From positions 1-21,957 of the forward strand of contig RPQK01000029.1 of the NCBI GenBank assembly GCA_003819755.1: DNA of 21,957 bases, read 5' to 3'. Origin of the DNA: Acidobacteriota bacterium. GTDB taxonomy: Bacteria > Acidobacteriota > UBA6911 > RPQK01. The notes under the pieces were generated by a model, which made no database searches, had not been told where the DNA came from, and worked only from the letters and a program-made list of their open reading frames with translations. Shown here piece by piece: positions 15,042 through 21,957 of the stretch (positions within the stretch are counted from its first letter, which is position 1; the number at the start of each line of letters is the position of its first letter). Both the position numbers and the translations under genes were made by a program.

Positions 15042-17303
15042 TCACCAGCGGACCGAGTAGACCTCTTGAACGCTTATGTCACGGCACAGGAGGGGCGCGT
15101 CATCGGGCGTCAGGCCGCTCCAGGAGGCGAAGGTGCCCAGCGGCAAGCGGCCGATGCCCTCCAGTTCGATGACTGTCTCCACCTCTCGACTGGGCAGAAA
15201 TAGCCGAAGGATCTGTGACGGAACCTCGGGATTGGTCCTGTCTTGGAAGTAAATGAAATCCCCGTCCCGGGACCAACTCGGGAAGCCCGCCTTGTACCCT
15301 GTCAGAGTGAAGGTGTCCCGGCCGTTGGAGAGATTCAGAACTGTTAGTTCAGACGCCGCGTTGATGGCTGCCATATGCCGCCCGCTGGGCGACCACCGGG
15401 GAGAAAACAGCCCGTTTGAGCCGGGAAGCGTTGTCACTCGCGTCACTTGACCGGACGCGAGATGAAGCACCTGGATGAAGAATTCCGACGGGTTGTCGGC
15501 ATGGGTAAGATCGACACCGCCGAAAGCCAAGCGATCTCCGTCCGGCGACCAGGTCGGGTCCGAGGCTGATTGGCCCGCCGGTGAAAGCTGCTTCAGCCCC
15601 GTGCCTTCACTGGAGATCAACTGAATCGTCCAGGTTCTTTTCGACACGTCCACGAAAGCGATCGACCGGCCATCGGGAGACCAGCGAGGCAGAAAGGCCC
15701 TCACAGGAGGAAAGGTGAGCCGGCGGCGCTCGGTCCCGTCAACACGGCAACGCCACAAATCCCCGCCCGGATAGGCGATGTAGGCAATCCAGCGCCCATC
15801 CCTCGAAAAATCCACCCCTTCCGCCGAGATCCCACCCAGATAGGGAAGGAAACGACCGCTTGACGAATCCAAGCGAACCAGCTCGGCTCGCGGTGCCGTT
15901 CCGAGCACGAACAGCTCTTTCGGGTTGTCGGAATTTACCGCGGGCGACGAAAAACTCAGCGGGCCCGAGGTTAGCCGGACCGGCGTAGCGGAAGTCCAGA
16001 GCACCCTTCGCCCAATGGGCGGAATGGACCAGACGTCAGTGCGATCCTCAGAGCCCGCCTGCGCCTGAAAAAAGAAAGCGCCGGTCGCCCCGTTCCAGAC
16101 GCCGCCGGACGAGAACTTCAGCGCGGAGGACGAGGGAAGCAGGGGACGCAAATCCGTGCCATCCTTCCGCAGTTCCCAGAGCGTGAGCGAGGAAGGGGCT
16201 GGATCCCAGGTATGAAAACGAAGTCTCTGACCGTCCGGGGACCAGCACAAGCCGGTGGGAAAGCCTTCCGCCGTGAGAAGCTTTTGCGGTCGGGTCCCGT
16301 CCTTTCGGACGACAAAAATATCGTGCCCCGCGGAGTAAACCAGGAGCTCGGGATCGGGGCACCAGGCGGCGTCGCTGGCGAGGATGGCCCCGATGCGACG
16401 GGGAGAATCTCCCGCAACCGGCAGCATCCACAAGGGAAGAGGTGGTTCGCCTTTTCCTGCCAGCGTCAGCATCTCATTGCCCTCAGGAGACATGCTGCAC
16501 AAGCGCGGATTCTGGAGGACGGTCGGAAGCGGAATGACTTCCCCGCCCGTCGCCGCCACCTGGACGAGCGCTCTCCCTGAGGGAGTCAGCTCTGAAAAAT
16601 AAATACGTGTGCCGTCTGACAAGAGAGGCCCGGATTTGGCGACCCCATCATGCGTGATCTGCTTGAAACGCAACGGGCTGTCACTCACCGGCGAGGTCTG
16701 GACGCTGACGAGTACGACCAGGATAAGGAGCACAGCGCCGAAAACGGCGAGCAAAAGCCAGACGCGCCCCCGCAATAAAAAAGCCGGGCGATTCCTCCCG
16801 GCGGAGGAATCGCCCGGCTCTTGCCTGGAGCTGTGGCCGAGAGGAGGAACAGTCACCGGACTCGAGTGAATGGCGGGCGCTCCGGGTATCCCCGTTTCGA
16901 CCGGCGCCTCTATCTTTTCGACAGGCGCGATGAAGCGGTAACCACGACGGGGGACGGTTTCGATGAGCGTAGGGTTCTCGGCTAAGTCGCCCAGCCCGTC
17001 TCGAAGACGCCTCATCACGGTATTGAGTCCCGCGTCAAAGTCGACGAAAGTGTCACCCTGCCACAGGGCCACGTGAAGATCTTCGCGGCTGACGATACTC
17101 CCGGGTTGCTCCAGGAGCTTTAGCAGCACCTGGAATGGCTGATCCTGGAGCTTAATTCTGACACCGCTCTTTCGGACCTCGCCGGACCGCGAATCGACCT
17201 CGAAGAGTCCGAAGCGGTAGATGGAAGGAGCTTGGGAACCCACTGTTGGAGCCTCTCGAAAGCGTAAGTATAGCATCGGGCCGCGCGCCGGACGCACCAG
17301 CAC
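15042..17303 (-). CDS. Winged-helix transcriptional regulator with one TM segment and PD40/TolB-like propeller
   Basis: A 753-aa one-component membrane regulator of a type common in Acidobacteriota. Residues about 31-127 form an OmpR/CadC-type winged helix (IYRFGLFEVD, IKLQDQPFQVLLKLLEQPG, DTFVDFDAGLNTVMRRLRD, IETVPRRGYRFIAPVEK). A Pro/Ser linker follows, then one membrane helix (181-201), then an extracytoplasmic beta-propeller (about 213-740) with repeated PD40 blocks such as CWSPDGQRLRF, FSRDGRWIAYI, RWSPDGRSIAF, TWSPDGDRLAFGG, RWSPSGRHMAAI and SWSRDGDFIYF. It should sense something outside through the propeller and act on DNA inside, as CadC does. The longest frame starts at GTG 17303; an ATG at 17276 gives a 744-aa form and neither has a clear ribosome binding site. 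An intrinsic-terminator-like hairpin lies inside the gene (16777-16819). Target genes unknown; the divergent CBM9-DUF5916 gene is the nearest candidate. Confidence 0.9.
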   Translation of the reverse strand: MLVRPARGPMLYLRFREAPTVGSQAPSIYRFGLFEVDSRSGEVRKSGVRIKLQDQPFQVLLKLLEQPGSIVSREDLHVALWQGDTFVDFDAGLNTVMRRLRDGLGDLAENPTLIETVPRRGYRFIAPVEKIEAPVETGIPGAPAIHSSPVTVPPLGHSSRQEPGDSSAGRNRPAFLLRGRVWLLLAVFGAVLLILVVLVSVQTSPVSDSPLRFKQITHDGVAKSGPLLSDGTRIYFSELTPSGRALVQVAATGGEVIPLPTVLQNPRLCSMSPEGNEMLTLAGKGEPPLPLWMLPVAGDSPRRIGAILASDAAWCPDPELLVYSAGHDIFVVRKDGTRPQKLLTAEGFPTGLCWSPDGQRLRFHTWDPAPSSLTLWELRKDGTDLRPLLPSSSALKFSSGGVWNGATGAFFFQAQAGSEDRTDVWSIPPIGRRVLWTSATPVRLTSGPLSFSSPAVNSDNPKELFVLGTAPRAELVRLDSSSGRFLPYLGGISAEGVDFSRDGRWIAYIAYPGGDLWRCRVDGTERRRLTFPPVRAFLPRWSPDGRSIAFVDVSKRTWTIQLISSEGTGLKQLSPAGQSASDPTWSPDGDRLAFGGVDLTHADNPSEFFIQVLHLASGQVTRVTTLPGSNGLFSPRWSPSGRHMAAINAASELTVLNLSNGRDTFTLTGYKAGFPSWSRDGDFIYFQDRTNPEVPSQILRLFLPSREVETVIELEGIGRLPLGTFASWSGLTPDDAPLLCRDISVQEVYSVRW
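16777..16819 (-). terminator. Intrinsic-terminator-like hairpin inside the regulator gene
   Basis: Read on the gene's own strand, AGCCGGGCGATTCCTCC pairs perfectly with GGAGGAATCGCCCGGCT (17 bp, bases 16819-16803 and 16798-16782) around a GCCG loop and runs straight into TTTTTT (16782-16777). This has every mark of a Rho-independent terminator, yet it lies in frame inside the coding sequence (residues about 162-176), exactly between the DNA-binding domain and the membrane helix. It could cause premature termination and a truncated soluble regulator, or be a palindromic repeat inserted without breaking the frame. Confidence 0.6.
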
Positions 17304-17315
17304 CCATGCTGTTTC

Positions 17316-17430
17316 TTCTGCGGTCTGTTCGTAGTTCCGCCTTTAGGCGGGCTTTCAAGAACCGCAGATTTTGCTATAGTTTAGCTCTCAAAAGCCCGCC
17401 TAAAGGCGGAACTACGAACAGACCACAGAA
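17316..17430. repeat. Inverted repeat with 40-bp arms in the divergent promoter region
   Basis: The left arm (17316-17355) and right arm (17391-17430) are reverse complements with a single mismatch, around a 35-base AT-richer loop. Each arm contains its own small hairpin, CCGCC-TTTA-GGCGG, followed by GCTTT. The sequence GTAGTTCCGCC...GGCGG is of a style I associate with dispersed repeats in acidobacterial genomes (memory, not a search). It lies between the regulator gene (minus) and the CBM9-DUF5916 gene (plus), so it must affect the leader or promoter of one or both. Beyond it, 17431-17619 shows no gene. Confidence 0.88.
17372..17380 (+). promoter_or_regulatory. Possible extended -10 promoter in the palindrome loop
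   Basis: The loop of the inverted repeat contains TGCTATAGT, which fits an extended -10 (TGn followed by TATAGT). Reading rightward it would drive the CBM9-DUF5916 gene with a leader of about 230 bases that includes the right arm of the palindrome. No convincing -35 is needed for extended -10 promoters and none was found. Weak evidence, based on one hexamer. Confidence 0.25.
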
Positions 17431-17619
17431 CATCCGCGACCCCTTTTTCCGTGCGCGGGTCTGTGAGGCCGGCGGATTACGGGCCCAGCATCATTTGGCG
17501 CTCACGTCTTGTCAGATCGATCGGTAACTATAGGTAAATACTTGCCTTACTGAGTCAGACACGTTTCAGATTCAATCCATTGGACGGCGTGATCGAGCGG
17601 ATCGAATACTCGGGGCGCC

Positions 17620-20001
17620 ATGACAACGGACATCTTCCTTCCGCGTCGTCGATGCCCCATTCACCGGTGGGCGATGCGGTCGGCCATCTGGCTTCTCAGC
17701 GTCTCAGCCGCCGTGGGATCCCCGAGCGCCGCCCAGGCGCCATCCCCGGCAACAGTCGGCGCCTCCCCGCCTGTCGTCGACCTTCCGTATATCTCACATC
17801 CGCCTTCTCTCGGACAATTCCGGGGCATGGCGCCGGACGAGACGGCGCCGGATCTGGTCGAGATCGGCACCTTCATTCAGCAGGTCCCGTCGGACGGGGC
17901 TCCGGCGACCCAGCAGACCAGGGTCTTTCTGGGTTACGACTCAAGGAACCTCTATCTGGTTTGGGTTTGCAGCGATTCGGAGCCCGGCGGAATCCGCGCT
18001 CACATGAGTCGTCGAGAACGGATCTACGAAGACGACTACGTAGAAGTTACGCTGGACCCCTTCAGGGACCAGCGGCACGCCTTCGTTTTCGCGACCAATC
18101 CTCTCGGGATCCAGGCGGATGGGCTCTGGACGGAAGGAAACACGGAGGCGGACAACACGTGGGACACGCTCTGGCACTCGCGGGGCGAGATCACCTCCAG
18201 CGGCTTCCTGGTATTGCAGGCGGTTCCGTTTCGCAGTCTGCGTTTCCCCCAAGTGCCCGTACAGAACTGGGGAATCATTCTGCGCCGCCATATTGCGCGG
18301 GCGGACGAGCAGGTCTACTGGCCCCGCGTCTCAAGCCGCATCGCCGGGCGTTTGAACCAGGAAGCTGTCCTGCGCGGGTTGAAAGAGGCCAGGCCTGGCC
18401 GAAATGTTCAGTTCATTCCTTACACAAGCGTGCGAGCTTACCGGTCGCTGGATACCCGCGACCGGGCCCACCCTCGGTTCCTTACGAGGACTGCAGAGGC
18501 CCAAACCGGACTCGACTCGAAGTTCGTGTTCCAGAACAGCCTGGTTCTGGACGTGGCCCTTAATCCGGACTTCAGTCAAGTCGAATCAGATGAACCTCAG
18601 AACACGGTGAACCAGCGCTTTGAAGTCTTTTTCCCCGAAAAGCGCCCGTTCTTCATGGAGAACTCTAACTATTTCACGAGCGGGCCGTTGACTCAGCTGG
18701 TTTTCACACGCAGGATCGCCGACCCGTTGTTCGGCGCCAAGTTGACCGGTAAGCGCGGTCCCTGGACCCTGGCCATGCTCGCCGCCGATGACGCATCCCC
18801 CGGAGAAACAGTGATGCAAGGCGATCCCTTGTGGGGAAGAAGAGCGTATTTCACGGTGGCGCGAGTGGCGCGTGACATCGGCGCTCAGTCAAGCGTAGGC
18901 GCCATATACACCGACCGCGAATTCGCGGGCCTGTTCAACCGGGTGATCGGGATCGATGCAAACCTTCGCCTTGGCCGCAACTGGACCTCCAACCTCCGTT
19001 CGGTTATGAGCGCCACTTCCGAGGAGAGCCGGGCGGGAAGAGCGTCCTGGGGCGCGGCGCACGAAGCCGCGCTTCTCGGCAACGGTCGAAGATTCAGTTA
19101 CATCGCGCAGTACCAGGACATCAGCCCCGAATTCCGGACTCAGGCGGGGTTTCTCACGCGCAACGACATTCGACGAATCTATCAGTACTTTCACTTCTAC
19201 TTCCGCCCGGAGGGCAAACGCCTTGTCCACTGGGGACCTGAGGTCTCGGCCGAGCGCGTCTATGACCACACCGGACTGGCAATCGGGTACAAGCTCGCCG
19301 CAAACCTGGTGTTCGGGCTCAAACGCAGCAGCTATTTCGCGTCCATCACCGGCATCCAGAGCGATACTCTTCGGCCCCAGGACTTCCCGGGTCTGACCGG
19401 GAATCGCGCCTTCTCCGGAGGTTTCGCTGGATTTGTCTTCGGCAGCGCGCCGGCCGATTGGCTCTCGCTGCGTACCCTGGTGGTTCGGAGCGATACCATG
19501 AACCTGGTGGTCCCGTTCGGACAAGCGCCGAATAAGGCAGTCGACACTCTCGTCACCCAAGCTGTGACGATCCGGCCGTCCGAAAGGCTGCAGATCGACG
19601 GTTCTTACCTCCTGGATCGGGTGATTCACGACCGGATCAAACGAGCGGTCTTCAACAACCACATCTTTCGGGCCAAGGCCAACGCGCAGGTCAATCGGGA
19701 GCTGTCGTTCAGAGTGATCGCGCAGTATAACGGCCTGCTGGCGAACGAGGGGTATTCTGTCCTGGAGACAACCAAGAATCTGAATCTTGACTTTCTAGTC
19801 ACCTACCTTCTTCATCCCGGCACGGCCATCTATTTTGGCTACAACAGCAACCTGCAGAATCTGGCGCCCGGACTCTGCAACCGCTCCCCGGGGATGACTG
19901 GCTGCGACCCCGCGACGGATGGGCCCGTCCGCATGTCGGGTCCGTTCATCAATGACGGTCGGATCTTTTTCGTTAAGCTCAGCTACCTGTTCAGGCCTTG
20001 A
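17620..20001 (+). CDS. Exported CBM9-like / DUF5916 outer-membrane beta-barrel protein
   Basis: This 793-aa protein has a signal peptide (about 19-40: MRSAIWLLSVSAAVGSPSAA, with a likely cleavage after AQA at 40). If translation starts at the in-frame ATG 17674 the peptide would be at the very N-terminus; I kept the ATG at 17620 because neither has a clear binding site. Residues about 55-225 form a CBM9-like sugar-binding domain (VFLGYDSRNLYLVWVCSD, DDYVEVTLDPFRD, FVFATNPLGIQADG). The rest is DUF5916, with the hallmark NPDFSQVESDEPQ followed by FEVFFPEKRPFFMENSNYF (about 318-354) and an alternating-strand C-terminus ending in YLFRP, as expected for an outer-membrane barrel. This pairing is common in Acidobacteriota and Bacteroidota; function is not established, but it may bind or import glycans or peptides. 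It is divergent from the propeller-type regulator, which may control it. Confidence 0.93.
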   Translation: MTTDIFLPRRRCPIHRWAMRSAIWLLSVSAAVGSPSAAQAPSPATVGASPPVVDLPYISHPPSLGQFRGMAPDETAPDLVEIGTFIQQVPSDGAPATQQTRVFLGYDSRNLYLVWVCSDSEPGGIRAHMSRRERIYEDDYVEVTLDPFRDQRHAFVFATNPLGIQADGLWTEGNTEADNTWDTLWHSRGEITSSGFLVLQAVPFRSLRFPQVPVQNWGIILRRHIARADEQVYWPRVSSRIAGRLNQEAVLRGLKEARPGRNVQFIPYTSVRAYRSLDTRDRAHPRFLTRTAEAQTGLDSKFVFQNSLVLDVALNPDFSQVESDEPQNTVNQRFEVFFPEKRPFFMENSNYFTSGPLTQLVFTRRIADPLFGAKLTGKRGPWTLAMLAADDASPGETVMQGDPLWGRRAYFTVARVARDIGAQSSVGAIYTDREFAGLFNRVIGIDANLRLGRNWTSNLRSVMSATSEESRAGRASWGAAHEAALLGNGRRFSYIAQYQDISPEFRTQAGFLTRNDIRRIYQYFHFYFRPEGKRLVHWGPEVSAERVYDHTGLAIGYKLAANLVFGLKRSSYFASITGIQSDTLRPQDFPGLTGNRAFSGGFAGFVFGSAPADWLSLRTLVVRSDTMNLVVPFGQAPNKAVDTLVTQAVTIRPSERLQIDGSYLLDRVIHDRIKRAVFNNHIFRAKANAQVNRELSFRVIAQYNGLLANEGYSVLETTKNLNLDFLVTYLLHPGTAIYFGYNSNLQNLAPGLCNRSPGMTGCDPATDGPVRMSGPFINDGRIFFVKLSYLFRP

Positions 20002-20022
20002 GAAGTTCGGCTCGGAGAGGAG

Positions 20023-20140
20023 GGCGGGCTTTTATTGTGGCCGGACTCTCCAGAGTCCGGCGCCGGGCTCGCGGAGAGCCCGGCCACAAAGCGGCCGGGC
20101 GCCGGACTCAGGAGAGTCCGGCCACAATAAACTGCCCGCC
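20023..20140. repeat. Inverted repeat made of three successive hairpins
   Basis: The outer arms GGCGGGC...GGCGCC (20023-20064) and its complement (20098-20140) match except for a few bases. Inside are three hairpins of one style: CCGGACTC/GAGTCCGG near 20041-20060, GCCGGGCTC/GAGCCCGGC (20062-20070 with 20076-20084) and CCGGACTC/GAGTCCGG near 20102-20122, each joined by GGCC/CCACAA-type spacers. It begins 21 bases after the stop of the CBM9-DUF5916 gene and may end its transcript, although there is no plain T-run. Confidence 0.88.
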
Positions 20141-20230
20141 TCCACCTCCGATGGTATTTTCGGAGCAGTGCGGCGGCAGAGGGGTCCGAGGCTTTATCAG
20201 GACTACCGGCGAAGCCGCTTTGGCTCACCG

Positions 20231-20291
20231 CGGAGCGGAGGGTGTCTGCGCAAACCCGTCAGGCCTCATTCCTGCAGACACCTCCGCTCCG
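20231..20291. repeat. Imperfect inverted repeat
   Basis: CGGAGCGGAGGGTGTCTGC (20231-20249) pairs with GCAGACACCTCCGCTCCG (20274-20291) with one bulged G, around a 24-base loop. Weaker complementarity continues outward (CAGAGGGGTCCGA near 20177-20189 with TCGGACTCCCTCTG near 20292-20305), but the left side has an extra segment of about 40 bases, as if the palindrome had been interrupted. No gene is visible in this stretch. Confidence 0.7.
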
Positions 20292-20321
20292 TCGGACTCC
20301 CTCTGCCCCCTCTGCCCTGAA

Positions 20322-20510
20322 CTTTATACGTATCTCGGGACCGGCAGGATCGAACAGAGCCGCAAGCGCAGCGCTTTTTCGCGGAGCGCGTCGGATACAA
20401 ACCGCTTGCACCATCGAGCAGTGCAAGCGGTTTGTATCCGACGCGCTCCGCAAAAAAGCGCTGCGCTTGCGGCTCTGTTCGATCCTGCCGGTCCCGAGAT
20501 GTGTATAAAG
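20322..20510. repeat. 189-bp near-perfect hairpin with 90-bp arms and 9-base loop
   Basis: The left arm (20322-20411) and right arm (20421-20510) are reverse complements over 90 bases with only a few mismatches (GT against CA near the outer end and one C/T in the T-run). The loop CATCGAGCA is only nine bases. Part of each arm (20355-20388 and its mirror) is related to the solo repeat at 12289-12322, so this looks like two head-to-head copies of one repeat unit. It lies 70-80 bases upstream of the DUF2157 gene. No open frame in it is credible; the peptides it yields on both strands are mirror artefacts. Confidence 0.92.
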
Positions 20511-20578
20511 CGCAGCCCTCTGCAGCCTTTAGACACGGCACCCGCTGATTCGTTCTGGTGCGTTTCTGCAAGTCGCAG

Positions 20579-20584
20579 TATGAT
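20579..20584 (+). promoter_or_regulatory. Candidate -10 element for a leaderless DUF2157 transcript
   Basis: TATGAT lies seven bases before the ATG at 20592, which would put the transcription start on or next to the start codon. No ribosome binding site is present. The alternative is that the ATG within this hexamer (20580) is itself the start codon. Suggestive only. Confidence 0.3.
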
Positions 20585-20591
20585 CCTCGCC

Positions 20592-21665
20592 ATGACACGT
20601 TTGTCGGGGAACAGACGTGAGGCACAGGGGCGAGCTGATCGTTTGTGCGCCTTTCGAAACCAGCTCCTGGAGATCGAGCAAGACGGAATTCTGACACTTT
20701 CGGATGAGCAGAGGCGCACGCTCGACCGCTATGTGGAGGACACTCTCGCCCGGCTCAGCCAGGAGTTTGACATCGACACCTCGGATGCGCAGAAGCGGAT
20801 GTCCTGGGGTATGCGGGTTGTATCGCTCCTCGGCGGCATCGCCCTCTGCCTGGCGATCGTCCTGTTCTTCTACCGCTACTGGGGTCTTCTTTCGACGCCC
20901 GTCCAGGTGGTGCTGCTTGGTTTGACGCCTGTCGCAGCCTTGGCCGGAGCGGAAATCGCGTCCCGCCGAGAGAAGACTCTCTATTACTCATCGCTGCTGT
21001 GCCTGGTTGCAATCGGTGGCTTTATCCTCAACCTGACGCTATTGGGTGTGATCTTCAATCTCCCCTCCGACCAGAAAGCGTTGGCAGTCTGGGGCGCGTT
21101 TGCGCTGGCGGTGGCCTACGCTTATGGGCTGCGGCTGCCGCTGGTGGCCGGTCTGGGCTTTCTCATCGCATACCTGGCGGCGGAAGTCATGGTGGGGATG
21201 GGCTGGAACTGGCAGAACCAGTTTCAGAGGCCGGAGAGCCTGCTGCCTGGCGGGGCGCTGGTCCTGGCCGCCTCTTGGCTGCTTCCGGCGTTTGGGCGTC
21301 TCGAGTTTGCCTGGGTCTACCGGGTGGTCGGAGTGACCACGCTGCTGCTGGCCGTCTTGGTGCTTTCTGTATGGGGTCAAGGGAGCGCCCTTGGATGGGC
21401 GCCCCACACGGTGGAGGTTTTCTACCAACTCGCCGGGCTTGCCTTCTCGCTCGGCGCCGTCTGGCTCGGCGCCAGGAAACGGCAGGCCAGCCTCATGAAC
21501 GTCGGGGCAGGCTTTTTCGCAATTTTCATCTATGTCCGGCTTTTCGACTGGTGGTGGGACTGGATGCCCAAATATCTCTTCTTCCTTATTACAGGGCTCA
21601 TCTCGCTGGGTCTGCTCGCGCTCTTTCGCAAGTTGCGCCTCCGGAGAGCCGGGGAGGCGCACTGA
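20592..21665 (+). CDS. DUF2157 multi-helix membrane protein
   Basis: This protein is about 357 aa if started at the ATG 20592 (an ATG at 20580 adds four residues). The frame is open far upstream, but that part is encoded by palindromic repeats and is not protein-like, so I discarded it. A soluble charged N-terminus (about 1-75: LTLSDEQRRTLDRYVEDTLA) is followed by about ten hydrophobic helices from MSWGMRVVSLLGGIALCLAI onward, ending in a basic tail. This is the layout of the DUF2157 family, in which the first region precedes a chain of membrane segments. The function of the family is unknown. Its TGA overlaps the ATG of the next gene (TGATG), which indicates translational coupling, and DUF2157 genes often pair with DUF4401/DUF4824-like GDYXXLXY-system proteins. 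Confidence 0.85.
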   Translation: MTRLSGNRREAQGRADRLCAFRNQLLEIEQDGILTLSDEQRRTLDRYVEDTLARLSQEFDIDTSDAQKRMSWGMRVVSLLGGIALCLAIVLFFYRYWGLLSTPVQVVLLGLTPVAALAGAEIASRREKTLYYSSLLCLVAIGGFILNLTLLGVIFNLPSDQKALAVWGAFALAVAYAYGLRLPLVAGLGFLIAYLAAEVMVGMGWNWQNQFQRPESLLPGGALVLAASWLLPAFGRLEFAWVYRVVGVTTLLLAVLVLSVWGQGSALGWAPHTVEVFYQLAGLAFSLGAVWLGARKRQASLMNVGAGFFAIFIYVRLFDWWWDWMPKYLFFLITGLISLGLLALFRKLRLRRAGEAH

Positions 21666-21957
21666 TGCGCCGAAAGCTCTCTTTGTCGGCCGCCCTGGGG
21701 CTGGTACTGCTGAGCAACGCCTGGGTTCTCTACGGCGTCTGGCAGAACCGGCGCGAGGCGGTCGGGATAGTCGAGCTGACCGAGCGTGAGCTTTGCTTTT
21801 CGCGCTCCTCGGCCGACAATACCGGCGTGTTCCTCCAGCTGATCTGGGATTCGCAGGCGTTGCGCCGGAGACTCGAGCCCCAGGATGGCCCGGGGTGGTT
21901 TGACCGGGCCAAGCTGGCCGAGCTGGGCTTCGACGTGGGTTGGCCCGTGGACAGCAA
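21665..21957 (+). CDS. DUF4824-like membrane-anchored protein, 3' end cut by window edge
   Basis: Translation from the ATG that overlaps the preceding stop gives 97 residues before the window ends. It begins with a basic N-terminus and a hydrophobic segment (MRRKLSLSAALGLVLLSNAW), then VLYGVWQNRRE, then ELTERELCFSRSSADNTG and VFLQLIWDSQ. A signal anchor, N-R, L-T-E-R-E-L and an N-S/T-G-x-x-L-x-L-x-W block is the start I associate with DUF4824 proteins, which typically follow a DUF2157 membrane gene. Most of the protein is outside the window, so the family call rests on the first hundred residues and the context. Likely the soluble, exported partner of the DUF2157 protein; function unknown. 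Confidence 0.7.
   Translation, partial: MRRKLSLSAALGLVLLSNAWVLYGVWQNRREAVGIVELTERELCFSRSSADNTGVFLQLIWDSQALRRRLEPQDGPGWFDRAKLAELGFDVGWPVDS

Noticed and set aside
17580..18563. 327-aa plus-strand frame overlapping the start of the CBM9-DUF5916 gene
   Set aside because: Arg/Pro/Gly/Ser-rich shadow; the other frame carries a signal peptide, CBM9 and DUF5916 motifs.
18889..19662. 257-aa minus-strand frame opposite DUF5916
   Set aside because: No domain seen, and it lies wholly within a well-supported gene on the other strand.
20023..20510. CRISPR-like array
   Set aside because: The repeats are inverted rather than direct, of different lengths and families, with no regular spacers and no cas genes.
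19998..20579. N-terminal extension of the DUF2157 frame
   Set aside because: It is encoded by the palindromic repeats, is not protein-like, and DUF2157 proteins normally begin near the LTLSDEQ-type region.

Overview
The window looks like a chromosome segment from a GC-rich, free-living bacterium, most likely an Acidobacteriota member. The pointers are: a winged-helix/transmembrane/PD40-propeller regulator at 15042-17303; a CBM9-DUF5916 outer-membrane protein at 17620-20001; a possible remnant of an acidobacterial VWFA-type protein at 1230-1571; and many long palindromic intergenic repeats. This taxonomic call is inference from family content and repeat style. No rRNA, tRNA, CRISPR array, transposase or integrase was seen.

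Layout. At 1-912 (minus) is the N-terminal half of a NhaP2/CvrA-type K+/H+ antiporter that runs off the left edge. Next come a nested 268-bp palindrome (956-1223), a small possible gene remnant and a short AraC-type regulator (minus, 1578-1946). An AT-rich divergent control region with a 29-bp-spaced direct repeat (2089-2134) follows. From 2293 to 14965 five plus-strand genes form what looks like one operon of about 12.7 kb: (A) a 1124-aa protein with an exported domain resembling a type I periplasmic-binding fold and about ten membrane segments; (B) a 1071-aa patatin/DUF3376 phospholipase-like protein with about four C-terminal membrane helices; (C) a 1047-aa protein of no recognised family; (D) a 353-aa membrane protein of a widespread but unnamed type; (E) a 487-aa protein with two amidase_2 domains around an SH3-like segment. 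Convergent to it is the large wHTH-TM-PD40 regulator gene, which carries a perfect terminator-like hairpin inside its coding sequence. Divergent from that is the CBM9-DUF5916 gene, then a 590-base non-coding stretch packed with inverted repeats. One of these is a 189-bp near-perfect hairpin. At the right edge is a translationally overlapping DUF2157-DUF4824 pair, the second member cut by the window end.

Working idea. Genes A-E join a putative extracytoplasmic sensor and membrane core (A), a membrane-tethered lipid hydrolase (B), a large soluble partner (C), a small membrane partner (D) and a double peptidoglycan amidase (E). Two enzymes attacking the two main envelope polymers, plus a sensor-like membrane protein and a local AraC regulator, suggest a dedicated envelope-directed module: remodelling, a lytic or antagonistic function, or possibly phage defence. 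The domain calls for B and E rest on visible catalytic motifs. The operon's shared function is inference. The second theme is palindromes: four intergenic elements, a lone half-copy at 12289-12322 related to the 20322-20510 hairpin, and one in-frame copy-like hairpin in the regulator gene. Together these suggest an active or formerly active small repeat family.
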